A stretch of 64,000 bases of DNA from NCBI GenBank assembly GCA_037043015.1, contig CM073322.1, forward strand, positions 1,251,601 through 1,315,600, read 5' to 3'. This DNA is from Bryum argenteum. Taxonomy: Eukaryota > Streptophyta > Bryopsida > Bryales > Bryaceae. The stretch's first letter is position 1. Each line of letters begins with the position of its first letter. A program made the position numbers and the translations under genes. This document shows, piece by piece, positions 1 to 12,703 of this stretch. Below the pieces are notes generated by a model, which saw only the letters and a list, made by a program, of their open reading frames with translations, searched no databases and was not told the DNA's origin.

Positions 1-2703
1 TGATCATTTGCAAGTACTTCTAACCTTGGTTAATCCCTTTACCAAATTCGCATGAAATTTCTATACGTGCATCTCACTATGATAGTTGGTACTCAAGTCA
101 ACAATATACTTTGCAACAGGATGGAATGTGTCACATGTCCGAGATTACCAACCGTAAAACGATCGACATTAACAAACACTACAAGCAAGGTGATCGTGTG
201 CGCGCTCGTGTCATAAGGGTATGCATACTACAGCTCTTGCATATTTGTATCAGCAGCATTCAAATCTCGTTACAACCGTGGATTTAAATAATGCTTTGTG
301 CTAATAACTGACTTACTCTCGTTTCCAGATAAACAATACCAAGAAGAGAATCTCCCTTGGTCTCAAGGAGTCTTACTTCACAGAACTACCAGCGGCAGAG
401 GTTCAGAAAGCAGCTGAAGAATCAGCTGGTCTTGCGGAGTCTAAGAAGCAGACTACGAACGAGCAAGTCACAGATGTGGAAATGGATGAAGAACCAACTC
501 TTTCGGAGACTACAAACGAGCAAGATTTACTTATGAAGTCAGATGATATGGAGACTGCGGATGCGGACGATGATGATGAGGAAGAAGAAGATGATGATGA
601 GGAAGAGGAAGAGGATGTGGAAGAGGAAAATGGTGTCAATGGAGAAGGAGCTCAAAGCGATGATGGTAAATAACAAATCTCGTTGTTTTGGCTGAACTAT
701 CAATAGATACATCAATCCCTTGAATATGCTCAGAAATCTTGAAATAATTTTGTATTTTCGTAACAACGGCCTTGGTACTGATAAAAGCATGGAGCTTCTT
801 TCTACTTCAATTAGGTAACCGCAAATAGATATTATCATAGTAAGATTTGAATCGTGTGACTCGTTAATTATACCTCACACTCTCGAGCTGATGCAGAGTC
901 AGGAGAGGAAAACGAAATCGACTTCGATGATTCGGAGGAGGAAGACGACGATGAGGATGAAAATGGCACAATCAAGCCAGTTGTTCCTGTTGCTTCGGCA
1001 GTCCCAGCTTTGGAAGTGAACTTAAACGAAGAGCTTCAGAAATTCTTCGACGACGATGCTGAGGAAGTCAAAGCTGAAGATGTCAAGAAACTAAAGAAGA
1101 GAGCCAAGAGACGATTAAGACAAGAAAAGTACAGCCCCTTACTTTTCATTTAACTACAAGCAACATCGATGGATTACTGAATACGGTTACTAACCTTACA
1201 ATGCATGCCACTGCAGGGAGTTCAAAATCACTCGTGCAGAATTGAAGCGGTTGAGAGGTGAAGAGCCTCCCGAAACTACTGAGGAGTTTGAGGCACTCGT
1301 GCGAACATCACCGAATAGCAGTCTCGTCTGGATCAAGTACATGGCGTACTTTGTGCAGCTTGCAGACCTTGACAAAGCACGAGCTATTGCCGAAAGGTTA
1401 ATTTCTTTGAATCTGCTTTACTCTCCTTTCACCACCATTCCTTTCAGATACTGACACTTTTATGTTCACATTGTTTCAGGGCTTTGCAAACGATCAACTA
1501 CAGGGAAGAAGCAGAGAAGGCAAACGTCTGGATAGCTTACTTGAACCTCGAGAATGTCTATGGCAACCCTCCCAAGGTTCGAATTCTGCTCTTGGCATTG
1601 AAGATTTGGTTTTCGGGAACGAATCGTATTTATGGGAGGTTCTTACAGTTGGGATTATTGTGTTATGCAGGAGGCAGTGCTGAAGCTATTTACTAGAGCC
1701 TTAACTTACAATGACCCGAAGAAGCTCTATTTATCGTTACTGCAAATCTTCGAGAATCCCAAGCAGAACGGGGGTCCTCAGTACGACATGATTGATCCGT
1801 TGCTGAAGACAATGACACGGAAATTCAAATCTTCTGCAAAGGTAAAAACCTTCATAAACCCCTATTCATTACCATAACTTAGTTTGGCCTGAACATTCCG
1901 TTTAACAAGTTACCTCTGCTTTCAGGTCTGGTTGAGACAAATATCGAGCTTTTTGTCGAGAGGGATGGGCACTCAAGCTCACAAGGCTTTAGATTCGGCA
2001 ATCCAGAGCTTGCCACGACGGAAACACATCAAAGTCATCAGCCGTGCTGCACTGCTTGAATTCAAAATCGGTTCTGTAGAGCGAGCACGGGGTATATTTG
2101 AGGGAGTACTTAGAAATTACCCCAGACGGACCGACCTCTGGAGTGTCTATCTTGATCAGGTAACCCTTCTCACTCCCCTTCTCAAAGCAATTGCTTGCCC
2201 TCCTTTCATGGATATGCAAACATCCAAAGCTTCGGGCATGTATCCAACCACAATCCAATAAACAAAAATCAGATTTTAGACCTGATTCCATATCCCAACA
2301 TTAATAACGTCCCTGATCTTCCTCACTCAAAATCCTCATCGTTTTTCTCCACAGGAAATCCGAGTGGGCGATGTTCCCGTTGTCCGGGCTCTTTTCGAGA
2401 GAGCGATCTGCTTAGATCTTCAACCACGCAAAATGAAGGTACTATCATAAACAATGTCAATTCCTCCTCGTTTTTACTATCCACAGATAATTACATTGAC
2501 TTCAATCCTTAACTGCTGTTCCTTTTTAAATAGTTTCATTGCCACAGCCATCCCACAGTACACAAGTTCCTGATCTTCTCGTGGTATCACTGCAGTTCCT
2601 ATTCAAGAAGTATCTGGATTACGAAAAGACACACGGCGATGCCGAGAGAGTCGAGCACGTAAAACGGAAGGCAATGAACTACGTCGACACAAAGCTAAAT
2701 TAG
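1..2703 (+). CDS. RRP5: RRP5 rRNA-processing factor, C-terminal part (5' end outside window)
   Basis: RRP5 is a nucleolar factor of the small-subunit processome needed for pre-rRNA cleavage; it has many S1 RNA-binding repeats followed by C-terminal HAT/TPR helices. Visible exons: 120-218, 329-665, 897-1128, 1217-1396, 1480-1576, 1671-1841, 1926-2159, 2355-2438 and 2596-2703 (stop TAG). All have GT/AG borders and together encode 513 in-frame residues. The first two exons give the end of an S1 repeat (CHMSEI, then [11 protein letters not shown]). A very acidic linker rich in Asp and Glu follows (about 485-970), then a Lys/Arg-rich stretch ([15 protein letters not shown]). The rest is a HAT-repeat array with the typical W..Y and A..ER spacing ([40 protein letters not shown]). 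The gene starts left of the window. Splice sites are inferred by eye, but the C-terminal HAT pattern makes the family call firm. Confidence 0.9.
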
Positions 2704-3497
2704 CTAGGTGATAGGTAACTGTACACACACACACACACTGACACACCGCTGTATTTCAAATTGTTTTTTTGATTGATAGAAGCGGTGGGGGTACAAATGA
2801 GGAGCATGATAAGTACATGGGGGATTGATTGTACGATCATAGTGGTGGGCTATGAATGATCATGAGTAGCCCTTCATTTGTACAGCCCTGAGAGTGAGTG
2901 TAAGTTAAATGGGATTGTCGCCGTGACAGGAGGGCAAGGACCATGATTTGTTTGTTTGTTTGTATGGGCGGAAGGGGATTGTCCTGCTCCTTGGCTGTCA
3001 GTTTCTGTCAGGCCTTTGTGAGCTTGTGGGCTGGAATGGAATGGGCTATCATAGTGCGTCCAAAGTTTGATTAAGTTTAACGCGTATCATACTACTGTCC
3101 TTCCCACTGGAATCATATGATATGGGGCTGCTGCTTCTGTCCTTGTGGTTGTACCATTGGTTGCGCCCTCCTAACTCTGTTTCCTTTGTCAGTGTGGGCC
3201 TCCCCACCTTTTTTTAACTTTTCGTATGTTGCTTATCATCTGAATTCCCTTTTGAAGCTTTCCTTTTTGAATCTCTGACTTAGTTGCTTTTGGAAGAGCT
3301 TTTATCACAGTATTCTTAATTCGCCTTTTTCAGAACGTAAGTACCAGAATCTCTTGACCATTGTTACAATTGTTGCTTATGGAAGTATTTTATCACAGCG
3401 TTTGTACTTTGCCCTGTTGAGAATGTGATCAGACTTTGACTATTGTACCATTGAAACACTTCTTTTGAGTTTTTAATTGATGCTTATGAAAGGATTC
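2704..3497 (+). other. RRP5 3' flank
   Basis: Probable 3' UTR and downstream DNA of RRP5. A short (AC)n tract lies at about 2721-2738. Nothing coding was seen. Confidence 0.4.
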
Positions 3498-4207
3498 TCA
3501 TTAGAGTTGACCCTAAGCAAGGGCTTTTTCCAACAGTACCTGCTCTGTAGCTCTTACTGCATTCAAAGTTTTCACTAATATTTTGATGTCAAACTGGTTA
3601 CCTTCTTATGATGCATTCAGAAAGTGAAATTTTACGATTCAAATCACAACTTGTATGAGTGATTTTGTGTATCGAAATGATTGTAAACTTGTAGGAGGTT
3701 GTAAGCTCATCATTGATTGGTTCATTCATGATGCCCAAGTTCAAAAGTGCACAATTCATGATGCCCAGGTCCGAAAGATGCTACAACCCAATTTTGGGCT
3801 GCCCGTTTCAGACCCCATGGGCGTTTAACCCTTACACGCCCAAGCAAGCCCGAGGGGCATGATTCCAACAGAATCTTCCGCGTAGCTCTCACTGTAATCA
3901 ACTTTTTACTTATATTTTGATGTCAAACTGGTCACCGTCTTATGATGCATTCAAAAAGTGAAATTTTACAATTCAAATCACAATTTGTATGTATGATTTT
4001 ATGGTTTGAAAGGATTGTGGTAGGTAGGTTGGGGTAGTACATAACCTTGTAAAAGGAGGTTGCAAGCTCATCATTGATTGGTTCATTCATGATGCCCAAG
4101 TTCAAAAAGTGCACTATTCATGATGCCCAAGTCCAAAAGATGTTGTGATCCAATTTTGAGCTGCCCGTTTTAGACCCCATGGGCGTTTAAGGGTTAAGTC
4201 ATTAGAG
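3498..4207. mobile_element. Tandem pair of inverted-repeat elements (family T5)
   Basis: Two related units, about 3511-3828 and 3829-4193, share long similar stretches (for example the CTCATCATTGATTGGTTC segment). The second starts CCCTTACACGCCCA after TTAA (3825-3828). It ends with the complementary TGGGCGTTTAAGGG before TTAA (4194-4197). The whole pair lies between two copies of a 9-bp direct repeat, TCATTAGAG (3498-3506 and 4199-4207). A third, inverted copy is at 60063-60380. No coding capacity was seen, so this looks like a non-autonomous DNA transposon. Confidence 0.6.
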
Positions 4208-4895
4208 CATCCTCTTTAAGACCTTTTTGAGTTTTTTTAAGTTGTTGCTTGTAGAAGAATGTTCATCGAATGTGATCACATCTGAATCGTTGACTATAGT
4301 TGCCATGTATTGAATTATTTATATTTATCAGACGTTGCTTATGGAAGAATTTCTTTCAAAGCGTCCTTATTTTGGCTTATTGAGAATGTGCTAAACATCC
4401 GAGTCTAAACAGACTTTCAGACACTTTTTTTAAGTATTGCTTTCGAAAGAATTCTGGACAAGGCTTTCCTCATTTGTCCATTTTTGAGAATGTGATCCAT
4501 TTTTTACTATAAATGAGTTTGTTGCTTATGAAAAGAATTTAAAATGGAGCTATTTTTAAGATCTGGATTTGAGTAAATACTAGCATGTTTGCATAAAACA
4601 CGTTTTATGTACGATTTTGAAATGTAAATAAACGCTCAATTCGTACTCTGATTTTTGTATAGGAAAGTGATGGTAGGCTCTCATGTTCCTTGTGTTTCTC
4701 TTTTTCTTTTGGGTTTGATATGCTTTTTGTGAGTACAAATTAGGACTTCGCTTTAGCTTTACACTATATGATGATCTTGTTAGTGATGAAATTTGTACTA
4801 GAAGCATTTGGGATTTCTCCACATGTGCAAAAAACGATGTGATTTAAAGTGCTGTTCATCTTGATGCTCGTCAAAAATCATTCCCGTATGCAATA
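4208..4895. other. AT-rich intergenic DNA
   Basis: No gene seen. It holds loosely repeated phrases around GTTGCTTATGGAAGAATT, probably old repeat debris. Confidence 0.3.
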
Positions 4896-5194
4896 GATAG
4901 AAACTCTGGTCCCGGCGTGAATGAAGTGTTTGTTTGTAATACTAATATCCTGATGACCACCGGACAAGGGGAAGTTGGAACAATACTACTTTCTCTTCTC
5001 GAGGGTGGACACTATAACATCACTAGTTTCTAGCTAGTTACTAGTTCCTTGAAGATACTTGACATACTATTCCCCCAAAGGGCTTTGAGGTACCTGTACA
5101 ACAAGGTCCAAGGACCCCCCACAATAGTTGGGTGGACTAGAACCTACGACCTCCTCATTGGGGACCACAAGCCCTAACCACCAAGCCAAGGCTT
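4896..5194 (-). mobile_element. tRNA-derived SINE, copy A
   Basis: Read on the minus strand, the element begins AAGCCTTGGCTTGGTGGTTA. It has a pol III A box (TGGCTTGGTGG, 5178-5188) and a B box (GGTTCTAGTCC, 5134-5144, matching GGTTCNANNCC) about 35 bases downstream, the normal tRNA-promoter layout. The body aligns along its length with copies at 11055 and 46192. The 3' end runs to GAGTTTCTATC. There is no protein-coding potential. Confidence 0.7.
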
Positions 5195-5429
5195 CTGGTC
5201 CTTTAAAGAGTTTGAATATTATTCCTCCAACTTATAGCATCGACCAATGAAAATGGGTGTTGCCATATCATTCCGTTAACATCCTATCAATGAGTTTGCT
5301 ATCGAATACCGTACATGACTAGAAGACAAATTCCTTGGAACTTACCAAAATAGATTAGTATTAAAGATCACCTCGTATTCGTAAAGGTGATGTCTCCCAA
5401 AATTCCATAAACAGACACCCCTATGCATT

Positions 5430-5531
5430 CCCAATTCTCCAAACATTCACTTAGTGCGACCTCTATGATTCTAGATTATCCCAATTCTCCAAACATTCAC
5501 TTAGCGCGACCTCTACGACTCTTTCTAGATT
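5430..5531. repeat. 50-bp tandem duplication
   Basis: Two adjacent units starting CCCAATTCTCCAAACATTC (5430 and 5480) differ at only a few bases. Confidence 0.8.
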
Positions 5532-5904
5532 AACGCTACTTATGCACGTTTTGATGAAAATGAAAATGCGTCTTGATCTTCGCTTTGATTGTTTCCATGG
5601 TTAGAGAAGGTCCAATTATCTAGAAAACGACCCTCTTTCATAAATGCGAGGGTCTATTATAGCATTCCGAAAATCTAGAGTGTTTTGATGAATGATGGAA
5701 ATAGTTTGCATGCAAAGGGCATTCACTCATTCATGTGCTCCAAAAAATAAACTCAATCTCGTCAGCCTGATGGAACTAGGCTATCATACTCACCTTCAAC
5801 CTCATGCAGTACTTTCATGATATCAACTCCATACCGATCATTTAGTTCCTAAAAGTCGAAATCGACCACATTGCGATTCGAGTGATTTTTTTAAAAAGAA
5901 AAAA

Positions 5905-6160
5905 GAAAAAAGAAAAAAAAAAAATGGTGTTTTTACAAAAAGTAAAACTTTGACTGAATATAACTCAAGTTTTTTAATGTTGAATCTGATAATTTTTTTG
6001 TGGGTAGACTAATCAGACACTTTATGAACAAGATTCTACGGTTGGGTTTCCCAAATTAGACAATTATACCTCAAATTTAAAAAAAGAAAAGCTAATTGTT
6101 CATGGATTTCAAATATGGTTGTCTTGAAGGTCACTGTAGAGCCTCTCCTTTAGGGGTTAG
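5905..6160. mobile_element. T2-type inverted-repeat element, one arm
   Basis: It shares the internal phrases of the 34.7-35.6 kb element (a bases-after-TTTACA start, GGGTAGACTAATCAGAC, GATTCTACGGTTGG). It ends CTCCTTTAGGGGTTAG, a one-base variant of the GGGG-TTAA terminus. The opposite terminus was not located. Confidence 0.45.
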
Positions 6161-6171
6161 AAAATTTTATA

Positions 6172-6393
6172 GGGCAAGGGCATGATATGGGTACCACTAA
6201 GACGCGTCTCACCATGTGTGACCTATGTGTAATTCATTATATATGTGTATAATCACATGTATACAACTATAGCCATGTCACCTATAATACCATCGCGTTA
6301 GAATAATTTTTCAAGATTGTTTTTCTTATCAAAAAGTAGTTTCAAAAAATCCCACTATTTTTGGAGGTGGTACCCATATCATAACCCTTACCC
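6172..6393 (-). mobile_element. 222-bp MITE, copy 1
   Basis: The terminal inverted repeats carry GGGCATGATATGGGTACC at the left and its near-complement at the right (GGTACCCATATCATAACCC). The interior holds GACGCGTCT and GTGTAATTCATTATATATG. The same sequence lies in reverse orientation at 11732-11953, so this is a mobile family. No ORF was seen. No target duplication could be assigned. Confidence 0.65.
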
Positions 6394-7952
6394 TATATGT
6401 ATTTGAGTATGCAAGTGAAGAACAACTTAATATGTGGAGAGGTAGAAAACAAAGCCAATGAAACTTAGAGTAACAATTATGTTTAAATGTATGTGTTCCA
6501 ATAACCATTTTATCACACCAAAACTTGCATTTGTATGCCTAGAAAATAACGTACCATGTAATATTACTATACATTGTAATAATATTATAATACATAATTC
6601 TATAATATCACTCTATTTCCTACACTATCACTCTCATATTATAATATTCCATCCAACTTTTGTGATATGGCATGTTTTCAATACAAATTTCTTTAAGTGA
6701 GAAGTTGGCCATTACCTAACTCTAATATACATAGCCTCACTTTATACATGTGCCAATCGTTTTACCAACTTAGCATTTACACAAGTAAACCCACAAAGCA
6801 TTCATAAAAATACATTATAGTTAAGAATGGGTATAACATAACATCTTAGAGTTTGTAAAGATAAGGGACCTTGTTGGAAGTTGTTGTCTTTACCATAATA
6901 ACTGGTAAAATCAATTGCTACCTAAAAAAATCCTAACATCAAAATTTTGATTACATTGCTAATGTCTAGCAAATAATGTGCTTGCTAGTACCTAACTCCC
7001 ATACAACATCCTTGACAAACACAACATTGATTGCAATGGGAGCCCAAAGTAAACACTAATCTCGAAATTAAAATACACCGTACCAGGTAACTTTTGCTAG
7101 AGAACGCTAATCTTCATATAACACTAATCATCAACTCTTGTATAGCGAATACTCTTGAAGATTCAAATTTCAAACAAACATTGATGGTCTATGAGAATAC
7201 ACTCAACATTACAATAAAAGAAATTCTTACGATTTTCGAGATGAAGGTCGAGGATTCATAAAGTGAGCGATATCAAAACGAGTACGGTCGGTTTGCAACG
7301 CACTTGTTGACATTAGTTAACATCAATGGAGCACTACGAGTACTATGCACTAATCACACCCACAACCCCACGTCACTAGTACTTAGTGTTATCTCCATGT
7401 GTGTGGAGATGTGTTCCTAATGTCGGTTCCATGGATGAGTTAAACCCCATGCTTCGTCAACCGCGCGCGTACCACCAAAGTGGACCCCGCAAATTGAAAG
7501 ATGTAAGAGCGACGTCCCTCAAACTTGGAAAACCTCGGTTGGGAAAGTGAACGCGAAAGCAACCCTCGTAGTGCACATAAATGTCAATGCTCTTAAAGTT
7601 TATTAAAGAAGTATAAAAATCTAATGCTAGCGAAGTACTTATAGCCATCAAATTTTGGATCTGTTATCTACCAAGTATGCAGGAAAAAGCAGATGGTTTT
7701 TTTTTTTTTTTTTTTTGAATTTTAAATATCAATTGTGTACAATATGTGCTAATTAATGTTGACTTAAAGGATAACTTTGAGAATTTGTGGTGTCCCATGT
7801 CATGATAAGATTTGCACATAATTTTTCATTATAACTCCTAAAGATTTTTGCGTATTTTTGGGAGCTTGAAGCCTCACGATTGCAATTACTTACCTCTATG
7901 CACTCCCCGGGGTGTAAACCAATTTTTTTATTTTTTTATTTTTTATTTTATT

Positions 7953-7984
<32 letters not shown>

Positions 7985-8889
7985 TATTTTTGTGTTTTTG
8001 TTTTTGTTTTTAATTCTAACCTCCAATCTTAAGATCTTGGATGTTTATTATTGGTGAGATCATAACATTCAAAGTTTGTCCCCAAGTTTTTTGAGCATTG
8101 TGAAGTTGTTTTTGTTTTTTTTTTTTTTTTTTTTTTTAGGTTACCGGGGGTTGCCCTTGTATGATTTGTAAAACTTTAACAAAGGACACTTATGAATGTG
8201 AATAATGACTTGATTGTGAACATATTCCCAAAATTTTCTTTCTTAAAAAAGCTAAAATTAAATTGCCGCAACCCAAGAATTGTCCCAAACAACGCAAAAA
8301 TTGGAATTTGGATGTGCAGATTTTACCACATTCAACTTATATGTACTTCTGCTTTCACATCAAATTGTAGCCCAACATACCAAAATTAGACGTACGCAAC
8401 CCGACATAGCAAAAATCCATATTGGTCTCCTCGGAGCTCCAAGGGTAAGATGTTCATAATTAGTGAGAAAGTTTCATGGGCAAATCTCCATAAGTTGTTT
8501 AAACTTGCAATTGCTTGAAACCCAAAGCCGAGCGTAAAAGTGACATTTAATTTGTTGTCTAACCAAATTGCGCGCTTTAAGAAATAGGAAGCATGACATA
8601 TGAAAGGGTCAAGGTTTAAAGACTTGACAACTTGTACGGAATGTCAAACCGCGTAATTTCTTACCTTGAAGACGACCTTGATGACACAATGTGTGTCGGT
8701 GCTCATTCTAGGTTGCAAAATACATCATCATTCATCACAAAGTCAATGGTCTTTTGACTACAAAGTTGGAATTTCTCGTACACAATTTGAGAATGTGTAT
8801 GGTTTTCGACACGCGTTTTCAACGAAACTATGAGCACTACATATCTTCCGACATTTGTTACATGCATGGTTTCAATCATTCATGATCGA
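6394..8889. other. AT-rich intergenic DNA with homopolymer tracts
   Basis: No gene seen. Long T tracts lie at about 7698-7716, 7924-7990 and 8116-8138. Short ORFs here are low-complexity Phe/Ile-rich artefacts of the T tracts. Confidence 0.4.
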
Positions 8890-9458
8890 CCCCTAATGGC
8901 GCAAGAAAACCAAAATGGCTTTTTGCAATTTTGGGCCACGTCCATGAAAGGGTTGATAGTAATGCTTTGCGTGAGATTTTTATTGGGTGCTCCTTATATT
9001 GTAAAGTCTATATGGTAAAATTTGCAAAGCCAAATTCCAATTTTCAAAACCTTCATATGAAAATTTTAGGTTTGAACTCAAGGAAGGGAGATTGGGGCAG
9101 TTTTAAATTTAGTCCTTTTTTTAAAAATTCCTTTGGAAATAACCAAATCACTAATTAATTATGACCCAAATAAAAAAGTTTACCAATTTTACAAGGGCAA
9201 TGTCTTACAAAATTCAAAAACAATCTTCACTATGGATACACAAACTTTGGTTGTTATCATCTCTCATTTGGTAATTATACAACGGTCAAGTATTGGAAAA
9301 GAAATTATAAATAATCTTAAGTACAAGATCTTATGGGTGGAAGTTCAAAAAAACTGTAAAAGTTTCAGACTTACCTCAATCTCCACAAAGTACTCAAAAT
9401 TTGCAATTTTAGAGTTTGTGAGTTTGGAGGTCTGAAAAACACCTTGGGCCTTTAGGGG
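8890..9458. mobile_element. T4 inverted-repeat element (TTAA on the right)
   Basis: It begins CCCCTAATGGCGCAAG and ends CTTGGGCCTTTAGGGG, which are complementary termini, and is followed by TTAA (9459-9462). Its interior matches 56540-57075 over several hundred bases (for example GGTGCTCC, AAACAATCTTCAC/GAC). The left flank reads TCGA where TTAA is expected. Confidence 0.55.
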
Positions 9459-9462
9459 TTAA

Positions 9463-11054
9463 GACCTATACTACCATTTGTAAGTTTTGCTAGGCTTGGC
9501 CATTCCTCCAACCCATTCATTTTCTTATCAAGCTCATCGTGAACAAGGATATTCCTATTCATTGCATACATACATCTATGAGATGCTTTCGATCTCTACA
9601 CCCACCGTCATACAATACACTCAAACAACATATGAAGAAAAGAAAAACAAAAACCCCTTTGTCATTTTAAGAGTTATAACTACCCCTAATTTGTGCACTA
9701 TAACCACCCTCTATATGCTACCGAATAAAAAGGTGTACCTAAGTGCAAGAATCTATTACCAAGACTATAAACCCGATCATATTACGCTCACGCATTGAAA
9801 AAAAGGAATCGATCTCTTTAGCCCCTACTCTTGTTTGTGAACACAAGCCAACTAAGCCAAAACCACCAAATCCATCATTCTTCCAAGATTTTTTAAACTA
9901 AACTTCGTATAGCACCCCCTAGAAATGGAAGTTGTAGAGGGCACCGACATGATAGCGTGCACCGATGGAAAAAAATCCGAGCTCCCCATGCAAAGCATCA
10001 ACCCCCTTCTTTCCTTTTTTTTTTTTTCCCCAAAAAAAATAGATGTACGTTTCCATTCCCGATCGAACTTACTCGCGCATGCAACTAATTGATGGGCACG
10101 ATGTCGATGCCGATGTTTCACCTCGACCAATCGGAAACATTTGGTCGTCGAGTTACTCAACATGCCTCCCACTCGAAAGATAGCGTCACACACAACAACG
10201 TGTTTCCAATTTTTTAGGAATATTCCTCCTCGCGGTGTTTTGCATTTACGAAACATTTTGATTGCCAAATTATTAAAGGCCGGTTGCCAATGATATTGAC
10301 AACGAGATTACGAATGCAATGATTTATTTGGCGAGGTCAGAGATAAAGTCATGTCATCATCGAAATAAAAAAGAATGCCCACTTGCAGCTTTAAGACCAC
10401 CAGGTGTAGTGCCCGAGTTGAAAAGATGGTTTTTTGGTACGGTCGTAGTTATCATGTAAGTGGAAAATTGTGTGTGTGACCAAGTTTTGGGTTGCGTGTT
10501 TTTATGTGCGCGTTAGCGATGTGGACCAAGTCTCTCTCCACATGAACTTTTGAGGTCGAGGCACCTAATGTACATCATTTAGTTCCAAATATAAGGACAA
10601 GAATTTGTTAGTACATAACATGTTCTATTTAAATTTTTAGGGTCAACAAGTTAGGCCATGTCGTACATCTTAGGTTGTATGGTTATTTGACTAGGAGAAT
10701 AGGTTACAACCCAAAATGATAGTTGTATGGTTATTTGACTAGGAGAATAGGCATGTGGTTGGAATTAGGTGCCTCTACCTTTGTGTTTTTATTCTTGGAC
10801 ACATAAGGGAAGTGTGGTCAAAATGCAAAAATCGTTCACTAGCTTCATCTAAGCAAGAGATACATTCTACCTTCCACCTTAACTTTTTGATGTACTACAT
10901 TTAGAGTGAACAAATTTTGGAACCTTCATATTTTTCTACTTCTAAGCTTCATAATTAATAAAACGTAAATTCAATATTTTTGAATTCTAGAATCAAGGCA
11001 ATGAAAAATGGCCCAACAAAGATTAGCTATGTGTATGTACTGGAGAGGCACTAC
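9463..11054. other. Intergenic DNA, possible decayed element
   Basis: No recognisable gene. The piece at 9950-10270 is less AT-rich than its surroundings and has an open minus-strand frame with no family resemblance. A 30-bp direct repeat (GTTGTATGGTTATTTGACTA) occurs at 10674 and 10722. Confidence 0.3.
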
Positions 11055-11380
11055 AAGCCTTGGCTTGGTGGTTAGGGCTAATGACCCCCAATAAGGAGGT
11101 CGTGGGTTCTGTTTCCCATGTTGGCGTGGTGCTCACGACCATAGTTCCTCCAACTATGATGGAGATTTCTTGGACCTTGTTGTATGGGTACCTCTGGGGG
11201 GATACCACGTCGGGAATCTCTAAGGCACCAATGGCTAGGTAGAAACTAGCATAGTGTTCACCCCGAGAGGGGTTAAAACTCCCGCCATTGGTCCAATGAC
11301 CTCCGGACATACATACAAGGATATGTCGAACGGGCACTCTTATTCACGCCGGCCTCTAAATAGGTTGGAGTTTCTCTTCT
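11055..11380 (+). mobile_element. tRNA-derived SINE, copy B
   Basis: It starts AAGCCTTGGCTTGGTGG. The A box is at 11061-11071 and a degenerate B box (GGTTCTGTTTCC) at 11105-11116. The tRNA-unrelated body (for example ATGGGTACCTCTGGGGGGAT) is shared with copies A and C. The 3' end is TTGGAGTTTCTCTTC. It is about 325 bp long, typical for a plant SINE. Confidence 0.75.
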
Positions 11381-11731
11381 ATGTACTGCAACAAGCTCCT
11401 CTACAAGCAAGAATCCTACAAACCTCTAGAGAAAATGTTGCCAATTCATGCACATGAAAGTGTTAATTAGCGACGTAAGGGGGGGGGGATCCTCGCCTCG
11501 TCGCAGAAGGGGTTAATAAGTGGGGTTCGCGAACCCCCAAACACACACCCGGCTGCCTTGATTCACGTGGGAGGCTTGTGATCATGTCAGCAATCATCTC
11601 ACATGCCCATATGCCAGAGCCTTGGCTCTTCTTCATTGTTATCATCGTGTATTGAAGTAGTTGCGCGTGGAAAACCATCCTTAGAAACCGACACTTGGAA
11701 AGAAACAAGCTCCCAAACGGAAAACATCATC

Positions 11732-11953
11732 GGGTAAGGGCATGATATGGGTACCACCCTCCAAAATAGTGTGATTTTTGAATATTTCTTTTTGATAAAA
11801 AAAAAATATTGAAAAATTTATTCTAACCAGATGGTATTATAAGTGACATGGCTGTAGTTGTATACATGGGGTCAAGAAAGGAATTTCTGGCACATATATA
11901 ATGAATTACACATAGGTAGAGACGCGTCTTAGTTTGCACCCATATCATGCCCA
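11732..11953 (+). mobile_element. 222-bp MITE, copy 2
   Basis: Reverse-oriented relative of 6172-6393. The left terminus is GGGCATGATATGGGTACC and the right terminus is ACCCATATCATGCCC. The interior shares GAATTACACATAG and GACGCGTCT. Confidence 0.65.
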
Positions 11954-12389
11954 AAGTTTGATTTGAGACTTGGTAAGGTAACATGCTCAATAACCACGCA
12001 AATTTTGTTGTGGCAAACTCCATGAGAATTTATTTTGAAAAATGAGCAAAATTTTTGTGGGAGATTGGACTCATCTTTTTGGACTTATTTTAAATTAGTA
12101 CTGAGATTTGGAAGGAAGTGTTGTAGGTGCACCTCAAACCACACACCCTAGATTTGACAAGAAGTCTAATTGCTAATGACATTTGGATTTGAAGATGAAA
12201 GCAAAAATCTTCCTCTTGGTTAATTGCATAAGATTTGGCATTATTATTGTAGTAGGTTCCAAAAATGGCACAAAAAGAACCACGCGGTAGGGAAAATTAC
12301 GCATTAGGAAGAGTCTAGCATCCAACTTCAAATTTGCAAGTACATATGAGCTCATTTCCAAGGTCGATGGCTCCAAAGTTGATAGGTCC

Positions 12390-12690
12390 ATGATTATCAT
12401 CTTGACTCTCCCAAATAGTGAAAACTTAGCAGAAGATGCAGCAAGTGGAATCATCATTTTTGGACTCTTCCACAATGAGTCATAAAGTTGGAAATATAGT
12501 GCCTAAAGTGAAATATTCCTAATATAGTGCCCTAAAGTGACACCCAATAATCTTTGTACTAAGTACATGGTACTATTGCTTGAGGAAGCTATTATATATC
12601 TTTAAGTGAAGATTACTAGAGCTCCAACTCCATTTTGAACCACTCTACTATATACATGATCTTGGATGGAACATATATTTAAGTGTCACC
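12390..12690 (+). repeat. Dispersed repeat R1, copy 1 (hosts a MITE just downstream)
   Basis: It carries the R1 signature GTTGGAAATAT, then AAGTGACA, GTACATGGTACTATTGC and GAAGATTACTAGAGCTCC. Related copies are at 14058, 14495, 36660 and 62311. Confidence 0.55.
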
Positions 12691-12703
12691 TCTACTTTCA
12701 GTA

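Noticed and set aside
403..639. Minus-strand ORF with a long Ser run
   Set aside because: Antisense shadow of the acidic Asp/Glu linker of RRP5.
3932..4114. Small minus ORF, similar to one at 60141-60323 (+)
   Set aside because: Both lie in copies of the T5 repeat; the similarity is repeat homology, not a conserved gene.
7848..8057. Very hydrophobic small ORF that could look like a membrane peptide
   Set aside because: It is the translation of T-rich homopolymer tracts, with no other coding sign.
9852..10268. 138-codon minus ORF
   Set aside because: No recognisable domain, A/T homopolymer inside, no splice or expression context.
11055..11120. Possible tRNA gene
   Set aside because: A and B boxes are present, but the sequence continues into a 300-bp body shared by dispersed copies and lacks an acceptor stem, so it is a SINE head.
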